Shown here: piece by piece, positions 25,321-34,545 of the stretch
How positions within the stretch are numbered: the first letter of the stretch is position 1
Layout of the letters: each line of letters opens with the position of its first letter
Source: Paracoccaceae bacterium
Lineage (GTDB): Bacteria > Pseudomonadota > Alphaproteobacteria > Rhodobacterales > Rhodobacteraceae
Assembly (NCBI GenBank): GCA_027489375.1
Contig: JAIXZW010000005.1
Coordinates: 453,100 to 517,099, forward strand
Reading direction: 5' to 3'
DNA length: 64,000 nucleotides
Notes under the pieces: generated by a model
Seen by the model: only the letters and a program-made list of their open reading frames with translations
The model's database searches: none
Told to the model about the DNA's origin: nothing
Translations under genes and position numbers: made by a program

Positions 25321-27102
25321 TTAAACCTGCCCGTCCGTGAATTGCAGCCGCGCCAGCCGCGCATAAAGCCCGCCTTCGGCCACCAGTTCCTCATGCGTCC
25401 CCGTAGCCACGATCCGCCCGCCGTCGAAGACAACGATCCGGTCCGCCCGTTTCACCGTGGCCAGACGGTGCGCCACGACCAGCGTGGTGCGCCCTTCGGA
25501 CAGGCTTTCAACCGCCGCCTGCACCGCCCGTTCGCTTTCGGCATCAAGCGCACTCGTCGCCTCGTCCAGCAAAAGCACCTTGGCATCGCGCAGGATCGCC
25601 CGCGCGATGGCGATGCGCTGCTTCTGCCCGCCCGACAGCATCACCCCCCGCTCGCCCAGCCACGACCCGTAGCCCTGCGGCAGGGCCGTCAGGAAATCAT
25701 GCGCCGCCGCAGCACGTGCCGCCGCTTCCACCTCGGCATCCGTGGCATCGGGGCGACCGAAGCGGATGTTGTCCATCGCACTGGCGGCAAAGATCACGGG
25801 GTCTTGCGGCACCAGCGCAATCGCACGGCGGAAATCGGCGCGCTCCATCTCCTTCAGGTCCACGCCGTCGAACCGCACCACCCCCGATTGCGGATCATAG
25901 AACCGCATCAGAAGTTGCAGGATCGTCGTCTTGCCCGCGCCCGAAGGCCCGACCAGCGCAACGGTTTCCCCCGGCCTGACGGTCAGCGACACGCCCTTCA
26001 GCGCCGAAACCTCGGGCCGCGCCGGATAGCGGAAGGTCACATCGTCGAACACGATCTCGCCCCGCACCGGACGCGGCAGCGCCTTGGGCCGTGCCGGATC
26101 GTTCACCGAATCCTCGGCCCCCAGCATCTCGACCAGCCGCTCGGTCGCGCCCGCCGCCCGCTGCACCTCGCCCCAAATCTCGGACAAAGCACCGACCGAC
26201 CCCGCCACCATCACGGCATAGATCACGAACTGCACCAGCTCGCCCGGGCTCATCACCCCCGCCCGCACGTCCCGCGCGCCGATCCACAGCACGCCGACGA
26301 TCCCTGTAAAGGTCAGGAAAATGACGATCACCGTCATCAGCGACCGCACCTTCACCCGCGTCTGCGCGCTTTGATAGGCCTTCTCCGTCACTTGGGCGAA
26401 AGCCGCCCGCGTCTCGCCCTCATGCGTGAAGGCCTGCACCGTCTGCACCGCCGACAGCGCCTCGGACGCAGACCCGCTCGACGCCGCGATCCAGTCCTGA
26501 TTCTCGCGGGACAGCACCCGCAACCGCCGCCCCAGCACCACGATGGGCACCACGATGGCCGGCACGATCAGCAAGACCAACCCCGTCAGCTTGGCCGAGG
26601 TATACATCAGAAGCGCCAGCCCCCCGACCAGCATCAGCAGGTTGCGCAACGCCACCGACACCGACGACCCGATCAAGGACAGGATCAACGTCGTGTCCGT
26701 GGTGATCCGGCTCAGCACCTCGCCCGTCAGCAGGCGTTCGTAAAAGGCCGGAGACATCCCCATCACACGGTCGAACAGCGCCCGCCGGATATCGGCCACC
26801 ACCCGCTCGCCCAACCGCGTGACAAAGTAATACCGAACCCCCGTGCCCAGCGCCAAAAGCGCCGCGATCACCAGCGCCGCGCCGAAATATTGATCGAGCA
26901 GCCCGACATCCTGATTGAACCCGTCCACCACCCGCCGCACCGCGATGGGCAACACAAGGCTCATCCCCGCCGTCACCACCAGCGCGACCGAGGCAAGCGC
27001 CGTCATCACCCGATAGGGCCGCATGAACGGCACCAGCCCGCGCAACGCCCCCACCCGCTTCGAAGTCGGGCGGTCGATCAACTTGTCATCCCCACGGGCC
27101 AT
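25321..27102 (-). CDS. ABC exporter, fused membrane and ATPase domains (MsbA-like)
   Basis: A 593-residue half-transporter: six transmembrane helices in residues about 30-320, then the nucleotide-binding domain with Walker A GPSGAGKTT, signature LSGGQKQR, Walker B VLLLDEATSALD and the His switch VVAHRLATV. It acts as a homodimer exporting lipids or drugs from the inner membrane; MsbA-type lipid or BmrA-type drug export cannot be separated by reading. Start ATG 27102 gives the MARGDDKLIDRPTSKRVG beginning. It is divergent from the HAD gene and upstream of the acyl-CoA synthetase on the same strand. Confidence 0.9.
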   Translation of the reverse strand: MARGDDKLIDRPTSKRVGALRGLVPFMRPYRVMTALASVALVVTAGMSLVLPIAVRRVVDGFNQDVGLLDQYFGAALVIAALLALGTGVRYYFVTRLGERVVADIRRALFDRVMGMSPAFYERLLTGEVLSRITTDTTLILSLIGSSVSVALRNLLMLVGGLALLMYTSAKLTGLVLLIVPAIVVPIVVLGRRLRVLSRENQDWIAASSGSASEALSAVQTVQAFTHEGETRAAFAQVTEKAYQSAQTRVKVRSLMTVIVIFLTFTGIVGVLWIGARDVRAGVMSPGELVQFVIYAVMVAGSVGALSEIWGEVQRAAGATERLVEMLGAEDSVNDPARPKALPRPVRGEIVFDDVTFRYPARPEVSALKGVSLTVRPGETVALVGPSGAGKTTILQLLMRFYDPQSGVVRFDGVDLKEMERADFRRAIALVPQDPVIFAASAMDNIRFGRPDATDAEVEAAARAAAAHDFLTALPQGYGSWLGERGVMLSGGQKQRIAIARAILRDAKVLLLDEATSALDAESERAVQAAVESLSEGRTTLVVAHRLATVKRADRIVVFDGGRIVATGTHEELVAEGGLYARLARLQFTDGQV

Positions 27103-27229
27103 GCGCGCTGTCCATCCTGATTGCCGTCTGGGGTTTATCACCCAAAAGCGCACGGGCAAGCACCCCCTGTGCCGCAGCCCCTACCCCGCAGCCCGCGCCT
27201 GTGTCACGATACCGTGCAGGAGACCGAAA

Positions 27230-27907
27230 ATGATCACCACCCTCGTCTTCGATGCCTATGGCACGCTCTTCGACGTCACCTCTGCCGCCCGCCGCGCGGC
27301 GCAGGCGTCAGGAGACAGCCTCTTGGCCAGCGCATGGCCCCGCCTTGCCGCCGACTGGCGCAGGAAACAGCTCGAATACACATGGCTGCGCACCATCACG
27401 GGCGATTACGCCCCCTTCGACCATGTCACCGCGCAATCGCTCGACTGGGCGCTCGACGCCCATAACCAGACCGACCCCGCCCTGCGAACCAGCCTGCTCG
27501 ACCTTTTCCACCACCTCGTCCCCTTCCCCGAAGTGGCCGAGGTTCTGGCCAACCTCAAAGCCTCCGGCTACCGGCTTGCCATCTTGTCGAACGGCACCCC
27601 CGCCATGCTGGACGCCGCCACGCAAAGCGCGGGTCTGGCCGATGCCTTCGACGCGATCCTGTCGGTCGAAACCGTGCGGCATTACAAACCCTCGCACCAT
27701 GTCTATGGCATGGTGGAAACCCACCTCGGCACGAAGCCCGCGCAAACCCTCTTCGTCTCGTCGAACGGGTGGGACATCGCGGGGGCCGCCCATTTCGGCC
27801 TCTGGACCGCTTGGGTCAACCGCGACAGCGCCCCCGTGGACCGTCTGCCGCAGCGCCCCGCGCATGTGATCCCCGACCTTTCGCACCTGCCACGGCTTCT
27901 GTCATGA
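27230..27907 (+). CDS. Haloacid dehalogenase type II (HAD superfamily)
   Basis: A 225-residue hydrolase with HAD motif I FDAYGTLFDV (nucleophile Asp8), motif II LSNGTP, Lys in VRHYKPSHHVY and motif III SSNGWDIAGA. These, together with the length, fit L-2-haloacid dehalogenases, which form an ester at Asp8 and release halide. Phosphatase activity cannot be excluded. ATG 27230 has CAGGAG at eight bases. It is the first gene of a tightly packed run; its stop overlaps the next start by four bases (ATGA). Confidence 0.88.
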   Translation: MITTLVFDAYGTLFDVTSAARRAAQASGDSLLASAWPRLAADWRRKQLEYTWLRTITGDYAPFDHVTAQSLDWALDAHNQTDPALRTSLLDLFHHLVPFPEVAEVLANLKASGYRLAILSNGTPAMLDAATQSAGLADAFDAILSVETVRHYKPSHHVYGMVETHLGTKPAQTLFVSSNGWDIAGAAHFGLWTAWVNRDSAPVDRLPQRPAHVIPDLSHLPRLLS

Positions 27908-28731
27908 CCCAGTTCTTCACCGCGCCCGATGGCGCACGCCTCGCCTATCGCGACGAAGGGGCGGGCCTGCCCCTCCTCTGCCTCTCGGGCCTGACCCGCA
28001 CGATGGCCGATTTCGACTACCTCGCCCCGCACCTGCCCCCCCTGCGCCTGATCCGCATGGATTATCGCGGGCGCGGCCAAAGCGCATGGACCGGCCCCGA
28101 CAGCTACACCATCCCGACCGAGGCCGCCGATGCCATAGCCCTCCTAGACCACCTGCGGATCGACCGCGCCGCCATCCTCGGCACCTCGCGCGGCGGGCTG
28201 ATCGGCATGGTCCTTGCCGCCATCGCCAAACCCCGCCTCATCGGCCTCTGCCTCAACGACATCGGCCCCGTGATCGACCGCGAGGGGTTGATCCGCATCG
28301 GCGACTACCTTGGCCGCAACCCCGCCGCCAAAACCCACGCCGCCCTGACCGAAAGCTACCCCCGCTCCATGCCCGGCTTCGCCAACGTCCCCGCCACCCG
28401 CTGGCGCGAGGAGGCTGAAAGGCACTACACCCAAACGCCCCAAGGCCTCCGCATCACCTACGACCCCGCCCTGCGCGACGGCTTCACCGCCAGCCTCTCC
28501 GCCCCCGCAACGGACGCTTGGCCGCTCTTCGACGCCTGCGCGGGCCTGCCGCTCGCCCTGATCCGTGGCGCGAACTCCGACCTCCTCTCCCCCGAAACCA
28601 CAGCCGAGATGCGCCGCCGCCGCCCCGACATGATCTATGCCTCGGTGCCCGACCGCGCCCACATCCCCTTCCTCGACGAAGCCGAATCCCTCGCGGCCAT
28701 CCACGCCTTCCTGAAAGCCAGCGCCGCATGA
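27904..28731 (+). CDS. Alpha/beta-fold hydrolase
   Basis: A 275-residue cytosolic hydrolase with an oxyanion-hole loop LCLSGLTRTMADFDY, nucleophile elbow GTSRGG (Ser95), a late Asp near 235 and PDRAHIPFLDE carrying the catalytic His. Ring-cleavage or ester substrates are typical of such sequences. It overlaps the haloacid dehalogenase stop and its own end overlaps the dehydratase start by four bases, so the three are translated in step. Confidence 0.88.
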   Translation: MTQFFTAPDGARLAYRDEGAGLPLLCLSGLTRTMADFDYLAPHLPPLRLIRMDYRGRGQSAWTGPDSYTIPTEAADAIALLDHLRIDRAAILGTSRGGLIGMVLAAIAKPRLIGLCLNDIGPVIDREGLIRIGDYLGRNPAAKTHAALTESYPRSMPGFANVPATRWREEAERHYTQTPQGLRITYDPALRDGFTASLSAPATDAWPLFDACAGLPLALIRGANSDLLSPETTAEMRRRRPDMIYASVPDRAHIPFLDEAESLAAIHAFLKASAA

Positions 28732-29696
28732 CCTCGCTCGCCCTGATCGAAGCCGCCGCCCAGCGCCTGCAAGGCCACGCCCGCGAAACCCCGCTTCTGA
28801 ACGCGCCCCTCCTCGACGCCATCGCCCGCCGCCGCATCCACGTCAAAGCCGAATGCCTGCAACTGACAGGCTCGTTCAAATTCCGTGGCGGCTGGTCCGC
28901 CATCTCGGCCCTTCCGCCCGAAACCCGCGCCAAAGGCGTCCTCGCCTTCTCTTCCGGCAACCACGCCCAAGGCGTCGCCCTCGCCGCCAAACGCCACGGC
29001 ATCCCCGCCGTGATCCTCATGCCCGCCGACGCCCCCGCCGTCAAAATCGACAACACCCGCGCCTACGGGGCCGAGGTGATCCTCTATGACCGCGCCACCC
29101 AAGACCGCGACGCCCTAGGCGCAGCCCTGACAGCCGAACGCGGCCTGACCCTGATCAAACCCTACGACGACCCACAGGTCATCGCGGGCCAAGGCACCAT
29201 CGGCCTCGAAATCGCCGCGCAAGCCACCGCCCTCGGCATCCCTCAGGCCGCCGTCATCGCCTGCTGCGGCGGGGGCGGGCTGTCCTCGGGCATCGCCCTC
29301 GCGCTCGAACCCCACGCGGGCTTCCGCCTCCACACCGCCGAACCCGCAGGTTTCGACGACATGGCCCGCTCTCTTTCCAGCGGCGAACGCCAGACCAACC
29401 CCGCCGCCACGGGCAGCCTATGCGACGCGATCCTCACCCCCACGCCCGGCGCGCTGACCTTTCCCATCCTGCACCGCCTTGCCGGACGCGGGCTGACCGT
29501 CACCGACGACCAAGCCCTGCACGCCATGTCGCTCGCCTTCGCCCACCTCCGCATCGTGCTGGAACCGGGCGGCGCGGTCGCCCTCGCCGCCGCCCTCTTC
29601 ACCCCCGACCTGCCCGATACCGTGATCGTCACCGCCTCGGGCGGCAACGTCGACCCCGCCACCTTCCGCAGGACGCTCGACCGCTTCCCTGCTTGA
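28728..29696 (+). CDS. PLP-dependent threonine/serine dehydratase
   Basis: A 322-residue fold-type II enzyme. The Schiff-base Lys51 is in LTGSFKFRGG, the substrate loop is SSGNHAQG (about 75-82), and the phosphate cup CCGGGGLSSG is near 180; the SGGNVDP end is typical. No C-terminal ACT regulatory domain is present, so it resembles catabolic threonine dehydratase, serine racemase or threo-3-hydroxyaspartate dehydratase rather than feedback-regulated IlvA. Its ATG overlaps the hydrolase stop. Confidence 0.9.
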   Translation: MTSLALIEAAAQRLQGHARETPLLNAPLLDAIARRRIHVKAECLQLTGSFKFRGGWSAISALPPETRAKGVLAFSSGNHAQGVALAAKRHGIPAVILMPADAPAVKIDNTRAYGAEVILYDRATQDRDALGAALTAERGLTLIKPYDDPQVIAGQGTIGLEIAAQATALGIPQAAVIACCGGGGLSSGIALALEPHAGFRLHTAEPAGFDDMARSLSSGERQTNPAATGSLCDAILTPTPGALTFPILHRLAGRGLTVTDDQALHAMSLAFAHLRIVLEPGGAVALAAALFTPDLPDTVIVTASGGNVDPATFRRTLDRFPA

Positions 29697-29751
29697 GCTT
29701 TCCGAACATTCCGCCGCCCGAACGCGCCCGAACCGCCAGAAAACCCGACCA

Positions 29752-30540
29752 ATGCCCCACATCTTCCTCCCCGACCTCCGCCTCCATGCCGACATCTCCG
29801 GCCCCGAAACCGGCGCGCCGCTCGTCCTCCTCCACGCCCTCGGGCTTGATGCCACGATCTGGGACGACCTCCTCCCCCTCCTGCCCGACACCCTCCGCAT
29901 CCTCCGCCTCGACCTGCGCGGCCACGGCGGCTCGGATACCCCCGCCCCGCCCTATGCGATGGGCGCGCTGATCCGCGATACCGAACGCGCGATGGACCAT
30001 TTCGGGCTGAAGGACGCCGCCCTCCTCGGCCTCTCCATCGGCGGCCTTGTCGCCCAAGGCCTCGCCGTCAAACGCCTCGACCTCGTCCGCGCCCTGATCC
30101 TGTCGAACACCGCGGCCAAGATCGGCCGCCCCGAGACATGGCAACCCCGCATCGACGCCGTGGCGGCGGGGGGAATGGCGGCGATCACCGCCCCCACCCT
30201 CGAACGCTGGCTGGGCCGCAACTGGGCCACCCACCCCGCCGAACCCCGCCTCCGCGCCCTGCTCCTGCAAGCGAACCCGCAGGGCTGGATCGGCTGCGCC
30301 GCCGCCATCTCGGGCACCGATTTCTACCAGACCACCGCCACCCTGCGCCTGCCGACCCTTGTGATCGCGGGGGCCAACGACGCCTCCACCCCGCCCGATC
30401 TGGTGCGCGAAACCGCCGACCTGATCCCCGGCCACCGCTTCGCCCTGATGCGCGGCACGGGCCATATCCCGCCCGTCGAAAAGCCAGCTGAATACGCCGC
30501 CCTGATCGGCCAGTTCCTCACGGACATCGGCCATGCCTGA
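29752..30540 (+). CDS. pcaD: 3-oxoadipate enol-lactonase-like alpha/beta hydrolase
   Basis: A 262-residue hydrolase resembling PcaD of the beta-ketoadipate pathway: LVLLHALGLDATIWDDLLP oxyanion region, LDLRGHGGSD, nucleophile LGLSIGG (Ser95), IAGANDASTPP with the Asp, and GTGHIPPVEKP with the His. No other pca genes are here, so the true substrate may be another enol-lactone or ester. It begins 55 bases after the dehydratase and overlaps the following hydrolase by eight bases. Confidence 0.75.
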   Translation: MPHIFLPDLRLHADISGPETGAPLVLLHALGLDATIWDDLLPLLPDTLRILRLDLRGHGGSDTPAPPYAMGALIRDTERAMDHFGLKDAALLGLSIGGLVAQGLAVKRLDLVRALILSNTAAKIGRPETWQPRIDAVAAGGMAAITAPTLERWLGRNWATHPAEPRLRALLLQANPQGWIGCAAAISGTDFYQTTATLRLPTLVIAGANDASTPPDLVRETADLIPGHRFALMRGTGHIPPVEKPAEYAALIGQFLTDIGHA

Positions 30541-31252
30541 CGCCCCGCCCGACCTCCTCCTGATCCACGGCGCCTGCCACGGCGCATGGTGCTGGGAGGC
30601 CACGATCACGGCCCTCGCCGCCCTCGGCCTCACCGCCCGCGTCATCGACCTCCCCGCCTGCGGTTCCGACCCCACACCCGCAGCCGAAGTCACCCTGCAA
30701 ACCACCGCCGAAGCCATCCTGACCGCAGTGACCACCCCCACGATCCTCGTCGCCCATTCCGCCGCAGGCTTCCCCGCCACCCTCGCCGCCGAGATCGACC
30801 CGACCAAAATCACCGCCCTCGTCTACCTCACCGCATGGGTGCCACAGGCGGGCAGGTCCCTCGCCGACATGCGCCGCAGCTTCCCCGACCCTCCACTCCG
30901 CCACGCCTTCCGCCTTAGCCCCGACCGCCTCACCTTCACCTTCCACCCCGACCGCGCCGCAGGCGTCTTCTTCCACGACTGCCCGCCCGAAACCGCCGCC
31001 GCCGCCCTGTCACGCCTCACCCCCCAACCCCTCGCCACGCAGGAAACCGCCCTCCCCTCCACCCTCCGCGCCGAAGCCCTACCCCGCCACTACATCCGCA
31101 CCACCCAAGACCGCGCCATACCCCCCGCCCTGCAAACGCAAATGGCAAGGGGCTGCACCCTCACCGACCTGCCCACCGGCCACTCCCCCTTCCTCTCCGC
31201 CCCCGAAGCACTGGCGCAACGGCTGGCCGATATCGCCCGCGCCACCCTGTAA
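30533..31252 (+). CDS. Alpha/beta-fold hydrolase, salicylate-esterase/HNL-like
   Basis: A 239-residue protein with the compact fold of plant-type methylesterase/hydroxynitrile lyase relatives: LLIHGACHGAWCWE, nucleophile VAHSAAGF (Ser76), and a terminal GHSPFLSAPEAL His. It is unusually Pro/Thr-rich in its last third. It overlaps the PcaD-like gene by eight bases and precedes the MFS gene by about 60. Substrate not deducible. Confidence 0.85.
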   Translation: MPDAPPDLLLIHGACHGAWCWEATITALAALGLTARVIDLPACGSDPTPAAEVTLQTTAEAILTAVTTPTILVAHSAAGFPATLAAEIDPTKITALVYLTAWVPQAGRSLADMRRSFPDPPLRHAFRLSPDRLTFTFHPDRAAGVFFHDCPPETAAAALSRLTPQPLATQETALPSTLRAEALPRHYIRTTQDRAIPPALQTQMARGCTLTDLPTGHSPFLSAPEALAQRLADIARATL

Positions 31253-31310
31253 ACCGCGCCCCGACCGCGCTACGGTCCCGCCAGCCCGACCCACGGGCCG
31301 AAAGCCCGCG

Positions 31311-32513
31311 ATGCAACACCGCCTGCCCCTGATCTTCATCCTGCTCACCGTCACGCTCGACGCCATCGGCATCGGCCTGATCTTCCCCGTCATGCCCGAC
31401 CTGATCCGCAACGTGACCCACGGCGACCTGTCACAGGCCGCCATCTGGGGCGGCATCCTCTCCACCTCCTTCGCGGTGATGCAATTCCTCTTCGGCCCCG
31501 TGATCGGCTCGCTCTCCGACCGCTACGGCCGCCGCCCGATCCTGCTGATCTCGCTCCTGATCATGGGGCTGGACTACCTCGTCCTCGCCGTCGCCCCCAC
31601 GATATGGCTGCTGCTTGCAGGCCGCATCGTCGCGGGCATCGCCGCCGCGACCTATTCCACCGCCACCGCCTTCATCGCCGACATCACGCCGCCCGAACAA
31701 CGCGGCGCGCGCTTCGGCCTGATCGGGGCCTGCTTCGGCGTGGGCTTCGTGCTTGGCCCGCTGATCGGCGGCCTCCTCTCCACCGTCTCGCTCCACGCCC
31801 CCTTCTTCGCCGCAGCCGCCCTCGCCTTCGCCAACCTCGCCCTCGGCACCTTCGTCCTCCCCGAAACAGTGACGGACGAAACCCGCCGCCCCTTCGCCCT
31901 CTCCCGCGCCAACCCGCTCGGCGCACTCCGCGCCGTCGCCCGCCTGCCGGGCCTGCGCCGCGTGCTCGCGACCTTCCTCATCCTCGGCATCGCGATGAAC
32001 GTCTACCCCGCGATCTGGGCCTATTTCGGTCAGGCCCGCTTTGGCTGGGACAGCCGCATGGTCGGCATCTCGCTCGCCATCTACGGCGTCTCCTTCGCCG
32101 TGGGCCAAGCCCTGCTCGTCGGCCCGATGATCCGCCGCTTCGGCGAACACCGCGCAGCACACTACGGCATGTGGGTCGATATCACGACCCTCGCCGCCCT
32201 CGGCCTCGTCACCTCGGGGACCGCCGCACTCATCATCACCCCCATCACGGCACTCGGCGGGGCCGTCACCCCCGCGCTGCAAGCCCTCGCCTCCCGCGCT
32301 GCCCCCGCCGATGCCCAAGGAGAACTCCAAGGCGTCCTCGCCTCGCTCAACGCCATCGCCATGATCACCGCCCCCTTGGTGATGACCTCGATCTTCTCGG
32401 CCTTCACCGCCCCCACCGCCCCCGTCTACGCCCCCGGCGCGCCCTTCCTTCTGGCATCGGCGCTGATGGTCGCGGCGCTCGCCATCCACCTCACAGGCCG
32501 CACCAAGACCTGA
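31311..32513 (+). CDS. MFS transporter, TetA-like (DHA1) efflux protein
   Basis: A 400-residue inner-membrane protein with 12 hydrophobic helices, the motif A loop GSLSDRYGRRPILL after TM2, the antiporter motif C region GFVLGPLIGG in TM5, and DAIGIGLIFPVMPDLI in TM1. These are the marks of TetA/MdtG-like drug:H+ antiporters. Tetracycline resistance is not implied; it may export an intermediate of the adjacent catabolic genes. It is the sixth gene of the co-directional run, followed by a repeat element and the enolase-superfamily gene. Confidence 0.88.
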   Translation: MQHRLPLIFILLTVTLDAIGIGLIFPVMPDLIRNVTHGDLSQAAIWGGILSTSFAVMQFLFGPVIGSLSDRYGRRPILLISLLIMGLDYLVLAVAPTIWLLLAGRIVAGIAAATYSTATAFIADITPPEQRGARFGLIGACFGVGFVLGPLIGGLLSTVSLHAPFFAAAALAFANLALGTFVLPETVTDETRRPFALSRANPLGALRAVARLPGLRRVLATFLILGIAMNVYPAIWAYFGQARFGWDSRMVGISLAIYGVSFAVGQALLVGPMIRRFGEHRAAHYGMWVDITTLAALGLVTSGTAALIITPITALGGAVTPALQALASRAAPADAQGELQGVLASLNAIAMITAPLVMTSIFSAFTAPTAPVYAPGAPFLLASALMVAALAIHLTGRTKT

Positions 32514-32568
32514 AAGCGTCACCGACAGGTCGCAAAAACCCGCGCCCCGCGCTGATCCGCCCCCTAGC

Positions 32569-32625
32569 TTCCTCTTGCGACAAATATCCTCGGGGGGTCC
32601 GGGGGGCAGACGGCCCCCCGGCCTT
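32569..32625 (+). repeat. Dispersed intergenic repeat
   Basis: CTTGCGACAAATATCCTCGG followed by GGGGTCC and a GGGGGGC/GCCCCCC hairpin, 55 bases past the MFS stop and just ahead of the enolase-superfamily gene. A termination point in the gene run. Confidence 0.75.
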
Positions 32626-32646
32626 TCCGCCAGAGCGGAGGCGTCC

Positions 32647-33891
32647 ATGAAACTCAAAGACCTCGAAATCTTCGTCGTGGCCCCGCCCTTCCCCGGCTGG
32701 GGCGGGCGCTACTGGATCTTCACCAAGCTCACCACCGACAACGGCATCACCGGCTACGGCGAATGCTACGCCTCGACCGTCGGGCCAAAGGCGATGATCG
32801 CGGTGATCGAGGATGTGTTCGAGCGTCACATGCTCGGCCAATCGCCCGAGAACATCGAATGGATGTTCCGCCGCGCCTATTCCTCGGGCTTCACCCAGCG
32901 CCCCGACCCGACCGTCATGGGTGCCTTCTCCGGTCTCGAAATCGCCTGCTGGGACATCCTGGGCAAGGCCCGCAACCGCCCCGTCTGGGCGCTCTTGGGC
33001 GGCAAGATGAACGACCGCATCCGCAGCTACACCTACCTCTACCCCGAACCGGGCAACGAATCCCCCGACTTCTGGGTCGACCCCGATGCCGCCGCCGCCG
33101 CCGCCCTGCGCTTTGCCGACCTCGGCTTTACGGCGGTCAAATTCGACCCCGCCGGCCCCTACACCATCCGCGGCGGCCACGAACCCGCCATGTCCGACAT
33201 CACCCGCTCCGTCGCCTTCTGCAAGGCGATCCGCGAAGCCGTGGGCGACCGCGTCGACCTCCTCTTCGGCACGCACGGGCAATTCACCACCCCCGGTGCG
33301 ATCCGCATGGGTCGCGAACTCGAACCCTACAACCCGCTCTGGTATGAAGAACCGATCCCGCCCGACAACCTTCTGGAATTTGCCGAGGTCGCCAAATCCG
33401 TCCGCGTCCCCCTCGCCACGGGCGAAAGGCTGACGACCAAATACGAATTCGGCGCGCTGCTCCGCCACGGCGGGGTGAAAATCCTGCAACCCGCCCTCGG
33501 GCGCGTGGGCGGCATATGGGAGGCGAAGAAAATCGCCGCGATGGCCGAAATCTTCAACGCCGAAATGGCCCCGCATCTGTACGCAGGCCCCGTGGAATGG
33601 GCCGCCAACATCCATTTCGCCGCCTCCATCCCCAACCTCCTCATTGCTGAGACGATCGAGACGGGCGGGGCCTTCCACCTCAAGCTCATCAAGAACTCGA
33701 TCAAATGGGAGGGCGGCTACATCCTCCCCCCCGACGCCCCCGGCCTCGGGATCGAATTCGACGAGGATGTCGCCCGCGCCCACCCCTTCACCGGAACGGG
33801 CCTGCACCTGCAAATGCAGGAAGCGCCTTGCGACTATTCCAACGGCAACCGCTTCGAAGGCGGCGCCCCCGCGACGATGGAGCAGAAATAG
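32647..33891 (+). CDS. Mandelate racemase/muconate-lactonising-family enzyme
   Basis: A 414-residue enolase-superfamily protein: capping domain, then a (beta/alpha)7 barrel with AVKFDP (Lys165), metal-region LFGTHGQFTTPGAIR, WYEEPIPPD (Glu234/235), TGERLTTKYEF (Glu260) and MAPHLYAG (His310). Sugar-acid dehydratases and 3,6-anhydrogalactonate cycloisomerase-like members look similar. At the place where dehydratases have Asp-x-His/Asn it has Gly208-Thr209-His210, so the first metal ligand seems changed. ATG 32647 follows AGCGGAGG. The function within the upstream hydrolase run is not known. Confidence 0.85.
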   Translation: MKLKDLEIFVVAPPFPGWGGRYWIFTKLTTDNGITGYGECYASTVGPKAMIAVIEDVFERHMLGQSPENIEWMFRRAYSSGFTQRPDPTVMGAFSGLEIACWDILGKARNRPVWALLGGKMNDRIRSYTYLYPEPGNESPDFWVDPDAAAAAALRFADLGFTAVKFDPAGPYTIRGGHEPAMSDITRSVAFCKAIREAVGDRVDLLFGTHGQFTTPGAIRMGRELEPYNPLWYEEPIPPDNLLEFAEVAKSVRVPLATGERLTTKYEFGALLRHGGVKILQPALGRVGGIWEAKKIAAMAEIFNAEMAPHLYAGPVEWAANIHFAASIPNLLIAETIETGGAFHLKLIKNSIKWEGGYILPPDAPGLGIEFDEDVARAHPFTGTGLHLQMQEAPCDYSNGNRFEGGAPATMEQK

Positions 33892-33916
33892 CGGGCGGCG
33901 CGACAGCGCCCCCCCA

Positions 33917-33961
33917 CAAATTTCTTCGAAGAAATTTGCAAATTCGTTCGAACGAATTTGC
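33917..33961. repeat. Two adjacent perfect TTCGAA palindromes
   Basis: A 22-base palindrome (33917-33938, half-site CAAATTTCTTC) and a 24-base palindrome (33938-33961, half-site GCAAATTCGTTC) sharing one base. It lies between convergent enolase-superfamily and glycosylase genes. Confidence 0.85.
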
Positions 33962-33965
33962 GTCC

Positions 33966-34526
33966 CTACCCTTGGAAGCGGCGGCTCACCCCCGCCGCCC
34001 CGCGCAGACCAAAGCGCCAAGGCACCTCGACCGCCTTGCTGATCCCGACCCTCGGCCCCGCCACCAGCGGCACCGCGCCCTCGGGCAGGGTGATCGCGAA
34101 ATCTCCGCCATCAAAAGCCGCGCCATCATCGGCCAGCGTCACCCCCAGCGCCTGCGCCAACCGCCCCGGACCGCTGCACAGCGGGCCAGCCCCCCGCCGT
34201 TCCGCCATCACCTCGACCCCGACAAGCGGATCAATCGCACGGATCAGTACCGCCTCGCCCCGCCGCGCCACCACGTTCAGACACAGATGGATACCGTAAG
34301 AGCGGTAGACATAGGCATGACCCGCAGGCCCGAACATCGTCCTGTTCCGCGCCGTCTCGCCGCGAAAGGAATGCGACGCCGGATCGTCCCGCCCATAGGC
34401 CTCCGTCTCGATCACCACGCCGCCCGCGCCGCGCACGACCAGCACCGCCCCCACCAGCGCGCGCGCCAGCGTCACGGCATCCCAGCCGTAGATCTCATCC
34501 CTGAACCGCGCCGGATCGCGCCCCAT
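33966..34526 (-). CDS. DNA-3-methyladenine glycosylase (AAG/MPG family)
   Basis: Base-excision repair enzyme removing alkylated and deaminated purines. The 186-residue protein has IETEAYGRDDPASHSFRG with the catalytic Glu near residue 41, NRTMFGPAGHAYVYRSYGIH, and the CSGPGRLAQALGV substrate-site motif typical of the Aag/MPG fold. Start ATG 34526 is behind GGAAGCAGGG; the open frame upstream runs into the tRNA-Gly gene, so the shorter form is right. It ends five bases from the palindromes. Confidence 0.93.
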   Translation of the reverse strand: MGRDPARFRDEIYGWDAVTLARALVGAVLVVRGAGGVVIETEAYGRDDPASHSFRGETARNRTMFGPAGHAYVYRSYGIHLCLNVVARRGEAVLIRAIDPLVGVEVMAERRGAGPLCSGPGRLAQALGVTLADDGAAFDGGDFAITLPEGAVPLVAGPRVGISKAVEVPWRFGLRGAAGVSRRFQG

Positions 34527-34545
34527 CCCTGCTTCCTTCGTCTTG

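Noticed and set aside
23611..27120. Plus-strand open frame of about 1,169 codons opposite the acyl-CoA synthetase and ABC exporter genes.
   Set aside because: Product is low-complexity His/Arg/Pro-rich, typical of an antisense frame in GC-rich DNA; both minus-strand genes have full conserved motifs.
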